From: Gilliamella bombicola
GTDB lineage: Bacteria; Pseudomonadota; Gammaproteobacteria; Enterobacterales; Orbaceae
Assembly: GCF_900094945.1 (NCBI RefSeq)
Contig: NZ_FMAQ01000001.1
Span: 62,001 to 126,000 of the forward strand
Length of the DNA: 64,000 nucleotides
Direction of reading: 5' to 3'
The notes beneath the pieces were generated by a model that saw only the letters and a program-made list of their open reading frames with translations, searched no databases and was not told where the DNA came from. The translations under genes and the position numbers were made by a program. Shown here in pieces: positions 9,540-17,591 of this stretch. The first letter of the stretch is position 1, and every line of letters begins with the position of its first letter.

Positions 9540-11210
9540 CTAAGGTGTGGTGCAAACAGCCCAATAGCTGAAGCTAGAAAGGAAGTAGCTGACGTGACCG
9601 AAGGCCGGGCCGACATAGAAGCCATTAGCACCGACAGTGTCACTCGTCCAATAGGCGTCGTCGATGAAGCCCAAATCAGCGTAGCGGCTCATGCTGCCCC
9701 ACTCAGAGAAAAAACCAGCCCCCATGTGACGCATGTAATGATCATCAAATGAGGATGGTAAGGAACCATCTATGCCATTTCGGCATGGGAAAGCAGGAAG
9801 CGCACCACACATCGCATTAGTTAAATCCTTAATCTGTGGCAAACGATAACCCAGACTTCCACACCAAGTGGATTGGTTAGACAAGGTATCCCGTTTATTA
9901 CCCCGATTGACGAACCACTGCTTTAACACAAATCCATACCTCACCTCATGACCTCGACCATCCCTACCGACCAACTCAAATGTCTGTGGCAAAGATGGCA
10001 CAATTAGAGAACTAGGACTATTTGAACTTATCTGAGCGCTATCAGCCCTAGGACCACTTAACGTTACGCGTGTTACATAACTTGATTTATCAGTAATCCA
10101 ATTATCGGCTTGGACAGTATATCCTCTTAGGTCTGTGAATGAACCAGAACGCGGCCTTGTCCAACTCACCTCTGCCCTTATACTACCATTCGTGACAACA
10201 GACCACGTCAACTGACTTCCATCTGCTCCACCTATGTCCAAATCAAAATACGCCCCATCAGTACCCGTTGTAGGAAAATTTTGGTCATAAGATGATGAAC
10301 TTATTGACTGAGTTAAAAAACCCTTTGTAGAAGACCATATGTTAGATGGGCCAGCATAGTCGATGTGGCCATAACGAAGATTCGGCCTTGCGTGACAAAC
10401 AACAGGACCAGTAACACCATATGGATTGATATAATATGTCACCGTCTGACCATTAAAACTGGCTCTATTTGGAACCCCGTACTCTGTTTGTAAATAACCA
10501 TCAGTACTACTTAAGGTTACCTTATAAGGAGCCTTACATATATCCAATGCATCACTACGATTAACAGTATTGCCATCCTTATCCACAAACGATACCGATA
10601 TATCCCCTGTAGCAGTAACACCATTTATACCCTGTCCATCTCCATCATCATCTCCCCAATAATTATACCTAGTGATTAAATCACTTAAACTCACTGAATC
10701 CACTGATGATGGGATTACCATATCTATATCTCCCAAAGTACTTCCTGCATAAGGTAATCTTATTGGATCTGTAGCACTTGATGGATTAGTTGACGGTGTG
10801 TACCTTGTACCATCCCGCAACTTAATAAACAAGAAACTATCCGTTGAAGTTGTCCTTGTTTGACCACCGTCAAACGTTAAATATGGCGCACTACCCTCAA
10901 TATACCTTGATGTAGACGCCGTTAATGCCATAGAGCACTGTGTATATGGCAACAAAAACAATGGCACGAAGAACAACAATAATTTAGTTAATCTAAATAA
11001 TCTAAGTAAGTTTGATAATTTAGATAGAAAAAATAAGCACCTCGACCTCGGCGATAACCCTGCCGATAAACACGGCGACCTCGCCAAGCGCGATGAGCTT
11101 GATAACTTCGGTGATGAAAATAAGAACAGTGTCTGATTTAGACTACGGTGAAATTGAAAAAGATTTAGGGCGTAGGTTTGGCATGCCAGATGCCAGATGC
11201 CAGATGCCAT
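9540..11210 (-). CDS. secreted DUF823-type adhesion domain protein (cassette 1)
   Basis: A 556-aa surface or secreted protein, paralogous along its whole length to the gene at 52704-54392. A long basic, Ser/Leu-rich leader precedes a hydrophobic core (about residues 73-92, LLLFFVPLFLLPYTQCSMA) that looks like a signal peptide. The body resembles the DUF823 adhesion region of RatA/SinI-type proteins: YNYWGDDDGDG, FVDKDGNTV, CHARPNL, FVLKQWFVNRG. The C-terminus looks like a DUF1566/C-type-lectin-like fold (WCGSLGYRLPQIKDLTNA, EWG, YWTSD, AVCTTP). It has no membrane barrel or anchor. Base composition is more G+C-rich than its neighbours. It is the cargo of a repeat-bounded cassette, so transfer is likely. 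The start is uncertain because a strong promoter overlaps it. Confidence 0.7.
   Translation of the reverse strand: MASGIWHLACQTYALNLFQFHRSLNQTLFLFSSPKLSSSSRLARSPCLSAGLSPRSRCLFFLSKLSNLLRLFRLTKLLLFFVPLFLLPYTQCSMALTASTSRYIEGSAPYLTFDGGQTRTTSTDSFLFIKLRDGTRYTPSTNPSSATDPIRLPYAGSTLGDIDMVIPSSVDSVSLSDLITRYNYWGDDDGDGQGINGVTATGDISVSFVDKDGNTVNRSDALDICKAPYKVTLSSTDGYLQTEYGVPNRASFNGQTVTYYINPYGVTGPVVCHARPNLRYGHIDYAGPSNIWSSTKGFLTQSISSSSYDQNFPTTGTDGAYFDLDIGGADGSQLTWSVVTNGSIRAEVSWTRPRSGSFTDLRGYTVQADNWITDKSSYVTRVTLSGPRADSAQISSNSPSSLIVPSLPQTFELVGRDGRGHEVRYGFVLKQWFVNRGNKRDTLSNQSTWCGSLGYRLPQIKDLTNAMCGALPAFPCRNGIDGSLPSSFDDHYMRHMGAGFFSEWGSMSRYADLGFIDDAYWTSDTVGANGFYVGPAFGHVSYFLSSFSYWAVCTTP
11171..11206 (-). repeat. heptanucleotide tandem repeat at the adhesin 5' end
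   Basis: Three copies of ggcatct in direct tandem follow the putative ATG of the adhesin (positions approximate). The paralogue at 54392 has the same arrangement with three copies. A heptamer changes reading frame when the copy number changes. Confidence 0.6.
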
Positions 11211-11212
11211 GC

Positions 11213-11241
11213 ATGATAGCGCATTTCGATAATCCTGTCAA
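11213..11241 (-). promoter_or_regulatory. sigma-70 promoter of adhesin cassette 1
   Basis: On the minus strand, TTGACA (11236-11241) and TATCAT (11213-11218) are spaced by exactly 17 bases. The cassette 2 paralogue has TTGACA-N17-TACCAT at the same distance. The -10 box ends two bases before the apparent ATG, which is hard to reconcile with that ATG being on the transcript. Confidence 0.6.
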
Positions 11242-11458
11242 GTAATTTATTGTTTTATTTTAATTTTTATAATTATCCGCTCAACTAATGAGCTTTTCCT
11301 TGTTTTGAAAGCGCTCAAATTATAACCGATTGATTAATAATGCGCTAGTTTTTTGTTAAATATTTGTAAAGTTTTGCTAAGTTGATAAGGTTGAGCTTTT
11401 AATGGTGTGTTTTGCGAGGATAGTTTTGGTGGTGGTTTTTGGTAAAAAAAACAAAATA
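11242..11458. other. conserved upstream region of adhesin cassette 1
   Basis: No gene is visible. The stretch is clearly homologous to the region upstream of the second adhesin (54424-54625), sharing segments such as aattataaccg and atttgtaaagttttg. The homology therefore covers the whole cassette and not only the gene. Confidence 0.6.
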
Positions 11459-11500
11459 AAAACTTAAATAAAATCAATACCTTTCCTGACCACTTTTTGG
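11459..11500 (+). repeat. 42-bp boundary repeat R2
   Basis: Same repeat as at 9121-9162 and in the same orientation, so cassette 1 is flanked by direct repeats. A 64-codon open frame across it on the minus strand is a translation of the repeat and is not called. Confidence 0.85.
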
Positions 11501-11661
11501 CGTAATTTTTAAATAAACCTTTCATCAAAACAAAAAGAAAAGTATTAACGAAAAAAACACAATTTATTTGAGCAATGTATCACAAATCCAGAACAAAAAA
11601 TAATCAATTGTTTTATTCAAATATACTCTACAACCATTGTGATATATACCAAGACAATATT

Positions 11662-12138
11662 ATGCAAGATTTGGGATTTTCATTACTAGAATTGTTAATA
11701 ACTATCTGCATTAGCGCTATTTTAGCCGCTATTGGCATTCAACATTGGAAAGAGCAACAACTTCGAAATGAGTTAGCATCCACAACTAAACAGTTGGCTT
11801 ATTTTATCTACGAAGTTCAAATAAAAGCTTCAAGCAAAAATGAAAATTATATTATCCATCAATTTACATCACCTTGGTGCATCACAATTACTCACGATGA
11901 AAAACCCACTTCATGCAGTGAGGGCGTGCTTTATTTTATGAAACCAGACAATTCTGTTGAAATTAGTGAACTATCAAACAATAAAAATGCATTGATTGTA
12001 GGTCGCCGTAATTTAGCGCAAACAATGTCTTTTCAATTGCAAAATGAAATAGGCACCAGCAAGGTTCTTGTGTCATTACTTGGGCGAATTCGTTTTTGTG
12101 CAGAAAACACTTATATAGCAGGTTTACCACCATGTTAA
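11662..12138 (+). CDS. ppdA: minor pseudopilin PpdA-like (GspH/FimT class)
   Basis: A prepilin-like protein of 158 aa. It has a type IV prepilin leader with cleavage between G5 and F6 (LG/FSLLELL, Glu at +5), a hydrophobic helix, and the C-terminal GRIRFC...C pattern of E. coli PpdA. The open frame begins at 11575, but the ATG at 11662 gives the short leader typical of prepilins. First gene of four overlapping pseudopilin genes in the order found beside E. coli recC. The products probably prime assembly of a type IV pilus or competence pseudopilus served by the Hof proteins at 60-63 kb. Confidence 0.75.
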   Translation: MQDLGFSLLELLITICISAILAAIGIQHWKEQQLRNELASTTKQLAYFIYEVQIKASSKNENYIIHQFTSPWCITITHDEKPTSCSEGVLYFMKPDNSVEISELSNNKNALIVGRRNLAQTMSFQLQNEIGTSKVLVSLLGRIRFCAENTYIAGLPPC

Positions 12139-12695
12139 AAACGTCTGGGTTTTCCTTATTTGAAATGCTTATTAGCGTAATTTTATCTAGCCTGATCGTT
12201 ATGGGGATGACATCTTTTTATATTCAACTACAAACAAGTATCATGCAATATTACCAAAAAACACGCTTACAGCAGACTATTGACCTTGGATTAGCCGGCA
12301 TGAAAAAAGATATAAAACGAGCAGGTTTTATTGCTAACGATCCAAAAAAAATAACCGCCAAAGTAATTGAAATTAATGAAAAGATAAAATGTATTATTAT
12401 TCGATATGACAGTGAAATCCGCAATTCTTGGGTTTGGAACATAGAGACTCCCATGAAGTCAGATGTTTTTACCTACCGTTATAAAGAAAACAATATAGCT
12501 TATAGAACAGGGTCATTAAATTGTTTTGGAAACAAGTGGGAGAACTTATTTGATTCAAACGAAATCAAAGTCACCTACTTCGCAATAAAACAGCTACCTG
12601 ATGCGATTAGATTATCAATTACGGCTGAATTGAGGAAAAACAAACAAATTCAATATCACACAACTGAAATCATCAAAAATGAAAACCGATTTTAA
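12132..12695 (+). CDS. ppdB: minor pseudopilin PpdB-like
   Basis: A 187-aa prepilin-like protein with leader MLKTSG/FSLFEML and Glu at +5, one N-terminal hydrophobic helix and a globular domain including DIKRAGF, as in E. coli PpdB. The start at 12132 overlaps the ppdA stop (ATGTTAA), which fixes it against the longer frame from 12096. PpdB/PilW-type minor pilins initiate the pilus tip. Translationally coupled in the four-gene set. Confidence 0.75.
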   Translation: MLKTSGFSLFEMLISVILSSLIVMGMTSFYIQLQTSIMQYYQKTRLQQTIDLGLAGMKKDIKRAGFIANDPKKITAKVIEINEKIKCIIIRYDSEIRNSWVWNIETPMKSDVFTYRYKENNIAYRTGSLNCFGNKWENLFDSNEIKVTYFAIKQLPDAIRLSITAELRKNKQIQYHTTEIIKNENRF

Positions 12696-13119
12696 CCCGC
12701 TCCCAGCACAGTCCGGATTTAGCACAATTATGATGGTGATTATTTTCATGGTTGTGGGATTGGTGCTACTAATTGGTTTCAATCTGCTTATTTGCTCGTG
12801 GCAAAAAGCCATCATAATGGAAAGCCAATATTATCAGCAATTTAATCAAGCTAATTCGTCTTTAACTTGGGGAATAACCCAAAATTGGCCAGCACCAAAA
12901 GCCCATTGGCATTGTTTAACCGAACCGACTTATCAACTAAAAGCATGCATAAAAAAGTCTTTATTAAAAGTTGATAAATATGTATTAGTCCGCGGCGAAG
13001 CCAAAGATGAAGACTTTTATTTATATACACTTGCACATTTTGATAATAATCGATTAATTGTCGAAAAAGGCCATTGGCTCGATTATTGCCCAGAAAAAAG
13101 GGCTATTTATTGTGAATAA
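12679..13119 (+). CDS. ygdB: pseudopilin-cluster protein YgdB-like
   Basis: A 146-aa protein with an N-terminal hydrophobic segment after QSG/FSTIMM, in PilX/YgdB style without the canonical Glu at +5. The C-terminal DYCPEKRAIYCE resembles the DFCPLKERALCQ end of E. coli YgdB. It overlaps ppdB by 17 bp and is third in the conserved pseudopilin order. Probably a minor pilin of the tip-priming complex. Confidence 0.7.
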   Translation: MKTDFNPLPAQSGFSTIMMVIIFMVVGLVLLIGFNLLICSWQKAIIMESQYYQQFNQANSSLTWGITQNWPAPKAHWHCLTEPTYQLKACIKKSLLKVDKYVLVRGEAKDEDFYLYTLAHFDNNRLIVEKGHWLDYCPEKRAIYCE

Positions 13120-13441
13120 TAAAAATATAGCAGGCTTTAGTTTGATTGAGGTTATGATAGCAATACTTCTATTCTCAATTATTATGCTAGGATTTATTAA
13201 CTATCAACAAGCATTACTCAATAAACATCGCTACTTTGCAAACTATTTGCGCGCCAATAAAATTGCTTTTCAGCTACTTGATAACTACCCCTATACTACC
13301 AATCTCATTATTCCTTCTGGTTGGCGTTATACGATCACCAGTAAAAGATATAATGCTCGGTGCAAAATGATGGAAATAACGGTTAGAGCACCCAACAAGC
13401 AGATCACCAAGCAGCAGCGTTTTTTTTGTGATACACATTGA
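13112..13441 (+). CDS. ppdC: minor pseudopilin PpdC-like
   Basis: A 109-aa prepilin-like protein starting at GTG 13112, which overlaps the ygdB stop. It has the leader NKNIAG/FSLIEVMIAILLF with Glu at +5. The longer frame from 13058 would give an unusually long leader and is not preferred. Two cysteines near the C-terminus fit a minor pilin of the PilV/PpdC type. Last gene of the set. Confidence 0.7.
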   Translation: MNNKNIAGFSLIEVMIAILLFSIIMLGFINYQQALLNKHRYFANYLRANKIAFQLLDNYPYTTNLIIPSGWRYTITSKRYNARCKMMEITVRAPNKQITKQQRFFCDTH

Positions 13442-13462
13442 TGTTTAAGAATTAAATATCAC

Positions 13463-14212
13463 TTAGTCACCTAACCAGTTATGCAAAAGTTGTAAAACTT
13501 GCTGCGTTTTTTCAAAATGAATATTGTGCCCAGCTCCTTCAACCACTTCAATTTTTGCATTAGGAAACTGTTCAAAGATAGCTGTATAAGCCTGATCGGT
13601 AATATAAGGTGAATTGCCACCGCGTATAAATAACGTCGGTTTTAACCAAGGTGAAATCGTTTGCCAATCGCAAATATGACCATACTGTTCGTTAATAGCC
13701 TGAATATTAAATAACCAATGTTCATTTTTAAACGATTTTAATAAAAAAAGAATAATTGCATCATTAATGCCTTCTTGTCGCATTAAATCCATGATCTGTT
13801 TTTTGTCGGTAATCTGGTTTGCAAGGCAATAAGTTAATACTCTTAGAATGATAACATTGGCTGAGCGCTGATATTTTATGGGAGCAATATCAATTACCAC
13901 TGTGTTTTCGATCAAATCTGGGATCACTTGTGACAATTGCAAAGCAACCTTTCCTCCCATTGAGTGGCCAATTAAGATCAGCTTTTTTAATTGTAAATCA
14001 TGACAAAGTTCAGCCACATCTTCAGCCATAGCCTGATAGTCCATTTTATCAGACCACGGCGAATTTCCATGGTTACGCAAATCAACCTGCACTGTTTGAT
14101 GATGTTGTACAAAATCCTTTGCTAACATATTTAAATTATCTAAACTGCCAAATACGCCATGTAAAAACACAATCGGCTGTCCATCGCCCTGCAATTTATA
14201 GTTTAATTTCAT
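13463..14212 (-). CDS. ybfF: alpha/beta hydrolase esterase YbfF
   Basis: A 249-aa serine esterase of the alpha/beta-hydrolase fold, matching E. coli YbfF (254 aa). It has HGVFGSLDNL (oxyanion region), the nucleophile elbow GHSMGGK, and a C-terminal catalytic His in GAGHNIHFEK. YbfF hydrolyses short-chain acyl esters and acyl-CoA thioesters; the physiological substrate is unknown. It lies convergent to the pseudopilin genes and stands alone. Confidence 0.88.
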   Translation of the reverse strand: MKLNYKLQGDGQPIVFLHGVFGSLDNLNMLAKDFVQHHQTVQVDLRNHGNSPWSDKMDYQAMAEDVAELCHDLQLKKLILIGHSMGGKVALQLSQVIPDLIENTVVIDIAPIKYQRSANVIILRVLTYCLANQITDKKQIMDLMRQEGINDAIILFLLKSFKNEHWLFNIQAINEQYGHICDWQTISPWLKPTLFIRGGNSPYITDQAYTAIFEQFPNAKIEVVEGAGHNIHFEKTQQVLQLLHNWLGD

Positions 14213-14348
14213 ACTTTAATTAGCCCCATTATTTTAAGTGGCACTATTATACGTCTATTTTCAATGTCATCACCGATTAATTCAATAACCATAATTTGTA
14301 TAATTATGATAGAATTTAGCACTAATTTTTTAAAAAGTGTTAAGCCAT

Positions 14349-16295
14349 ATGTTTCAAAATAACCCATTACTTGCACAATTAAAACAAGAACTTCATGAAC
14401 AAACTCCTCGCGTTGAAGGCATTGTTCGAGCTCATGAAAAAGGATTTGGTTTTTTAGATACCGATAATAAGAAAAGCTATTTCATCCCTGTTGCTAAAAT
14501 GAAAACAGTTTGTCATGGCGATAAAGTCTCTGGGTCAATCATCACGAATAACGATAAAGAATCTTTTGATCCCGAATTATTAATCGAAGGTTCATTACAA
14601 AAATTCATTGGCAAAATAGGCTTTCAAGATCGTGCAATGGTTATTTACCTTGAAAACATGCCTGCTAATTTTGCTATTCGCTGCAAAATAAACGAGCAAG
14701 TGAATGAAAAACTAAAGGAAGGTGACTGGGTTGTTGCAACGCTGGTTTCTCACCCTTTACAAAAAGAAAGTAAACATTTCTTTGCCGAGGTGACTCGTTT
14801 TGTTGCTGACGGCAATTCACCCTATCAACTTTGGTTAAAAACCTTAGCACGCTATGATTTAGAAACCCATGCTCCACAAGCCGAAGCATTAACCATTATT
14901 GATGCAGAACTTGATAACCGTCAAGATTTAACCGATGTTCACTTTTTTACAATCGATAGTGAAAATACTGAAGATATGGACGATGCCATTGCGGTTTCTA
15001 AAGATGAACACGGCGATTATCAATTAATGGTTGCTATTGCTGACCCTACGGCTTATATATTACAAGATAGCGAACTTGATAATATTGCCAAAGCTAGGAA
15101 TTTCACTACTTATTTACCTGATTTTAATATTCCAATGCTACCCAAAGCGCTTGCCAATGAACTATGCTCATTAAAGGCTAATGAAAAACGCCCTGCAATG
15201 ATATGTAAAATGCGCATAGACAACGCCGGCAATATTATTGCTGATGATACGACCTTTATGCCTGCTTGGATCGAATCAAAAGCAAAGCTATCTTACAATA
15301 ATGTTTCTGATTTTTTAGAAAATAATAGCGAATTAGCAACAAATGACTCTACAATTAAACAACAACTTATTTGGTTAGCTGACTTAGCTAAAATCCGCAT
15401 CACATGGCGACAAACCCATGCATTGGTTTTTAAAGATAATGGTGATTATCGTTTTGAACTGGATGAGAACCGCCAAGTTAAATCCATAATTAAAGAGACT
15501 CGTCGAATTGCCAATCATATCGTAGAAGAGGTTATGGTTATCGCTAATCTTGCTTTAACTTTACAATTACAAACTAAAATTGGTTTTGGCATTTTTAATA
15601 TTCATTCAGGTTTTGATAATAAATATATCGAACAAGCCATAAAATTTTTAAACGATAATGGAATAACTGAGTTTGATAAAGAGTTACTCTTATCTTTTGA
15701 TGGTTATGTAAAATTGCGACGAATGATCGACAATGAACCATTTCTAGCCACCAAACTTCGCAAGTTCCAAAGCCCTGCAGATTTTTCGACTGAACCACAA
15801 CCACATTTTGGTTTAGGATTTGAAGCCTATGCAACATGGACATCACCAATACGCAAATATGGCGATATGGTCAACCACCGATTAATCAAAGCGTATATCC
15901 GTTCACAAGAGTTAATCTCGCCAGATAAAGAACAACTAAAAAGCATGAATGAAAGGCGTAAGATGTTACGCTTTGCTGAACGCGATATGGCTGAAAATCT
16001 TTATGCTCAATACTTATCAGATAAAATCGATGAAACTTACTCTGCTGAAATTATTGATATTAATCGTGGAGGAGCACGAGTTCGTTTATGTGATATAGGT
16101 GCTTTTGCTTTTGTACCACTGTCAATGATTCATTCTGTCAAAGAGGAAATCGCTCCCTTCCCAGAAGAAGGCGTTATCAAAATTAAAGGAGAAAACCGCT
16201 ATAAACTTGCAGATATAATTTCCGTTGTTATTCACCAAATTAAAATCGAAAATAAATCAATCATTGCCAAATTTGCCGATGAAAATACGGAATGA
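14349..16295 (+). CDS. rnb: exoribonuclease II
   Basis: A 648-aa RNase II. Two cold-shock RNA-binding domains lie at the N-terminus, then the RNB catalytic domain with DSENTEDMDDAI (metal-binding Asp cluster), PMLPKALANELCSL, and ATWTSPIRKYGDM, and finally an S1 domain. The GTG at 14337 would add MLSH, but ATG 14349 (MFQNNPLLAQLKQ) matches the E. coli start. It degrades mRNA 3' to 5' processively. Its paralogue RNase R is at 37851-40286. Confidence 0.95.
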   Translation: MFQNNPLLAQLKQELHEQTPRVEGIVRAHEKGFGFLDTDNKKSYFIPVAKMKTVCHGDKVSGSIITNNDKESFDPELLIEGSLQKFIGKIGFQDRAMVIYLENMPANFAIRCKINEQVNEKLKEGDWVVATLVSHPLQKESKHFFAEVTRFVADGNSPYQLWLKTLARYDLETHAPQAEALTIIDAELDNRQDLTDVHFFTIDSENTEDMDDAIAVSKDEHGDYQLMVAIADPTAYILQDSELDNIAKARNFTTYLPDFNIPMLPKALANELCSLKANEKRPAMICKMRIDNAGNIIADDTTFMPAWIESKAKLSYNNVSDFLENNSELATNDSTIKQQLIWLADLAKIRITWRQTHALVFKDNGDYRFELDENRQVKSIIKETRRIANHIVEEVMVIANLALTLQLQTKIGFGIFNIHSGFDNKYIEQAIKFLNDNGITEFDKELLLSFDGYVKLRRMIDNEPFLATKLRKFQSPADFSTEPQPHFGLGFEAYATWTSPIRKYGDMVNHRLIKAYIRSQELISPDKEQLKSMNERRKMLRFAERDMAENLYAQYLSDKIDETYSAEIIDINRGGARVRLCDIGAFAFVPLSMIHSVKEEIAPFPEEGVIKIKGENRYKLADIISVVIHQIKIENKSIIAKFADENTE

Positions 16296-16339
16296 AACAA
16301 GACTATTTTGGCCTGAATTTACTACTTACATCGTCTCTA

Positions 16340-16366
16340 CTTGCCCCATTGTAAATAAGGGGCAAG
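16340..16366 (+). terminator. stem-loop after rnb
   Basis: A perfect 8-bp stem (cttgcccc/ggggcaag) with an 11-nt loop, 45 bases past the rnb stop. No U-tract follows, so its terminator role is tentative; it may instead protect the 3' end. Confidence 0.4.
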
Positions 16367-16494
16367 TCAAACAAAAATTAACAATATTTTTTTAATCTTT
16401 CCCCCCTTTTTTTTATTAAAAATATCTGCTATCTTTCACTGCTCAAAATGACAAGTATTGATTTATAAATCAACAACAACTTGGGAGGCCCATA

Positions 16495-16734
16495 ATGTCA
16501 ATTCATGGACATGAAGTATTGCATATGATGGATGGAAACAATTACACAGAAGCTTCCTTACTTAACGCTATCAACGACAAGTTTGGTGTCGATGCAAAGT
16601 TTCATACTTGTTCTCAATCTGACATGAGTGCGGAACAACTCATCGCTTTTTTAAAAGCAAAAGGAAAATTTAAACCTTCTGTTACTCATGGATCTGAATT
16701 TACAGTAGATAATAAAAAAATATGTAAACACTAG
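16495..16734 (+). CDS. yecH: YecH family metal-binding protein
   Basis: A 79-aa DUF2492 protein like E. coli YecH: SIHGHEVLHMM, YTEASLLNAI, FHTCSQSDMSAEQLIAFL, and the C-terminal KKICKH. Conserved His and Cys residues suggest a bound metal, but the function is unknown. It has a good GGGAGG ribosome-binding site and is transcribed on its own. Confidence 0.85.
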   Translation: MSIHGHEVLHMMDGNNYTEASLLNAINDKFGVDAKFHTCSQSDMSAEQLIAFLKAKGKFKPSVTHGSEFTVDNKKICKH

Positions 16735-16926
16735 AAAAAAGAAAACATATGATAGTGTGCTTTTTTATAAATTTAATTTAATCTGCTAGTGTTTTTAAAA
16801 CAATAAGAGTATATAATTTTGCGTTGCAACAATAATCCATTATTACTAATAGCGCGATTAAATTAGCGGTACAGTTATTCACTTTAAAATACATACACTC
16901 AAGAATATGTCTATGGAATTTGATAA

Positions 16927-17589
16927 ATGAAAATAAGTAAGATCCTTATATGCGCCATTGTTTCTATTCTTGTCGCAAGTTGTACTAAAAAAATTTCACC
17001 AACGAAAAGTAAAGAAGCGATTTCACAGGCAGAACAGGTATCTTTATTAAAAGAACAAACTGAAGCAAATAACCCTTACGTTATTGCAGCTAAAAATCAA
17101 TTGCTTCAATTTATTGGTAGTAAAAACTTCGATAACTATATTACTAAACACGGCATTTTAAATTGTGAAGGTGATAATAACCAATCGTCTTGTGTATTGA
17201 GTTTTTATTTGAACGAGTATTATAAACTGAATTATGATATGAAACTCAAAAAAGTGATTGAAGAAAACCAAGCGCAACTTGATATTGAATTAAGCAAAAT
17301 AACAGCAACTGAATCCAATATTAAAAATTATTGTCAATCCTCAGCAGATTTTATTGCAGCAATTTATACAAAAGATACAGCTAAAATAAACCAATATTTT
17401 CAACCAAAATTTAGAATGTCTGCGCAAGATATATTATCTTTACAAACAAAAATTTCCAAAGATAACTATTCTCAATTCCTGATCGAAGAAAATCCGAGTA
17501 TTCTTCAAGAAATAAAAGTAGATTATGTTGAAAAGTGTTTGAATAATCCAAAAGATAATATTATCAATTACTTTAATATTTTTAGATAA
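16927..17589 (+). CDS. uncharacterised lipoprotein upstream of opgG
   Basis: A 220-aa protein with a lipoprotein signal peptide; the lipobox is LVASC with Cys19. The mature part is hydrophilic, helix-rich and Lys/Asn-rich, with a few cysteines (for example NCEGDNNQSSC). I do not recognise the family. It ends three bases before opgG, so it very likely shares its transcript and may be an envelope factor linked to periplasmic glucans or to cell-envelope stress. Confidence 0.7.
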   Translation: MKISKILICAIVSILVASCTKKISPTKSKEAISQAEQVSLLKEQTEANNPYVIAAKNQLLQFIGSKNFDNYITKHGILNCEGDNNQSSCVLSFYLNEYYKLNYDMKLKKVIEENQAQLDIELSKITATESNIKNYCQSSADFIAAIYTKDTAKINQYFQPKFRMSAQDILSLQTKISKDNYSQFLIEENPSILQEIKVDYVEKCLNNPKDNIINYFNIFR

Positions 17590-17591
17590 TA

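Noticed and set aside
10950-11140. Hydrophilic plus-strand reading opposite the adhesin leader, open in both paralogues
   Set aside because: It is the complement of the Leu/Ser-rich leader, has no start signal, and is explained by the sense frame.
11334-11528. 64-codon open frame on the minus strand
   Set aside because: It runs through the boundary repeat and cassette flank and resembles frames at other repeat copies.
11560-11590. CRP site before ppdA
   Set aside because: A TGA-TCA pair exists but the gap is eight bases, not six.
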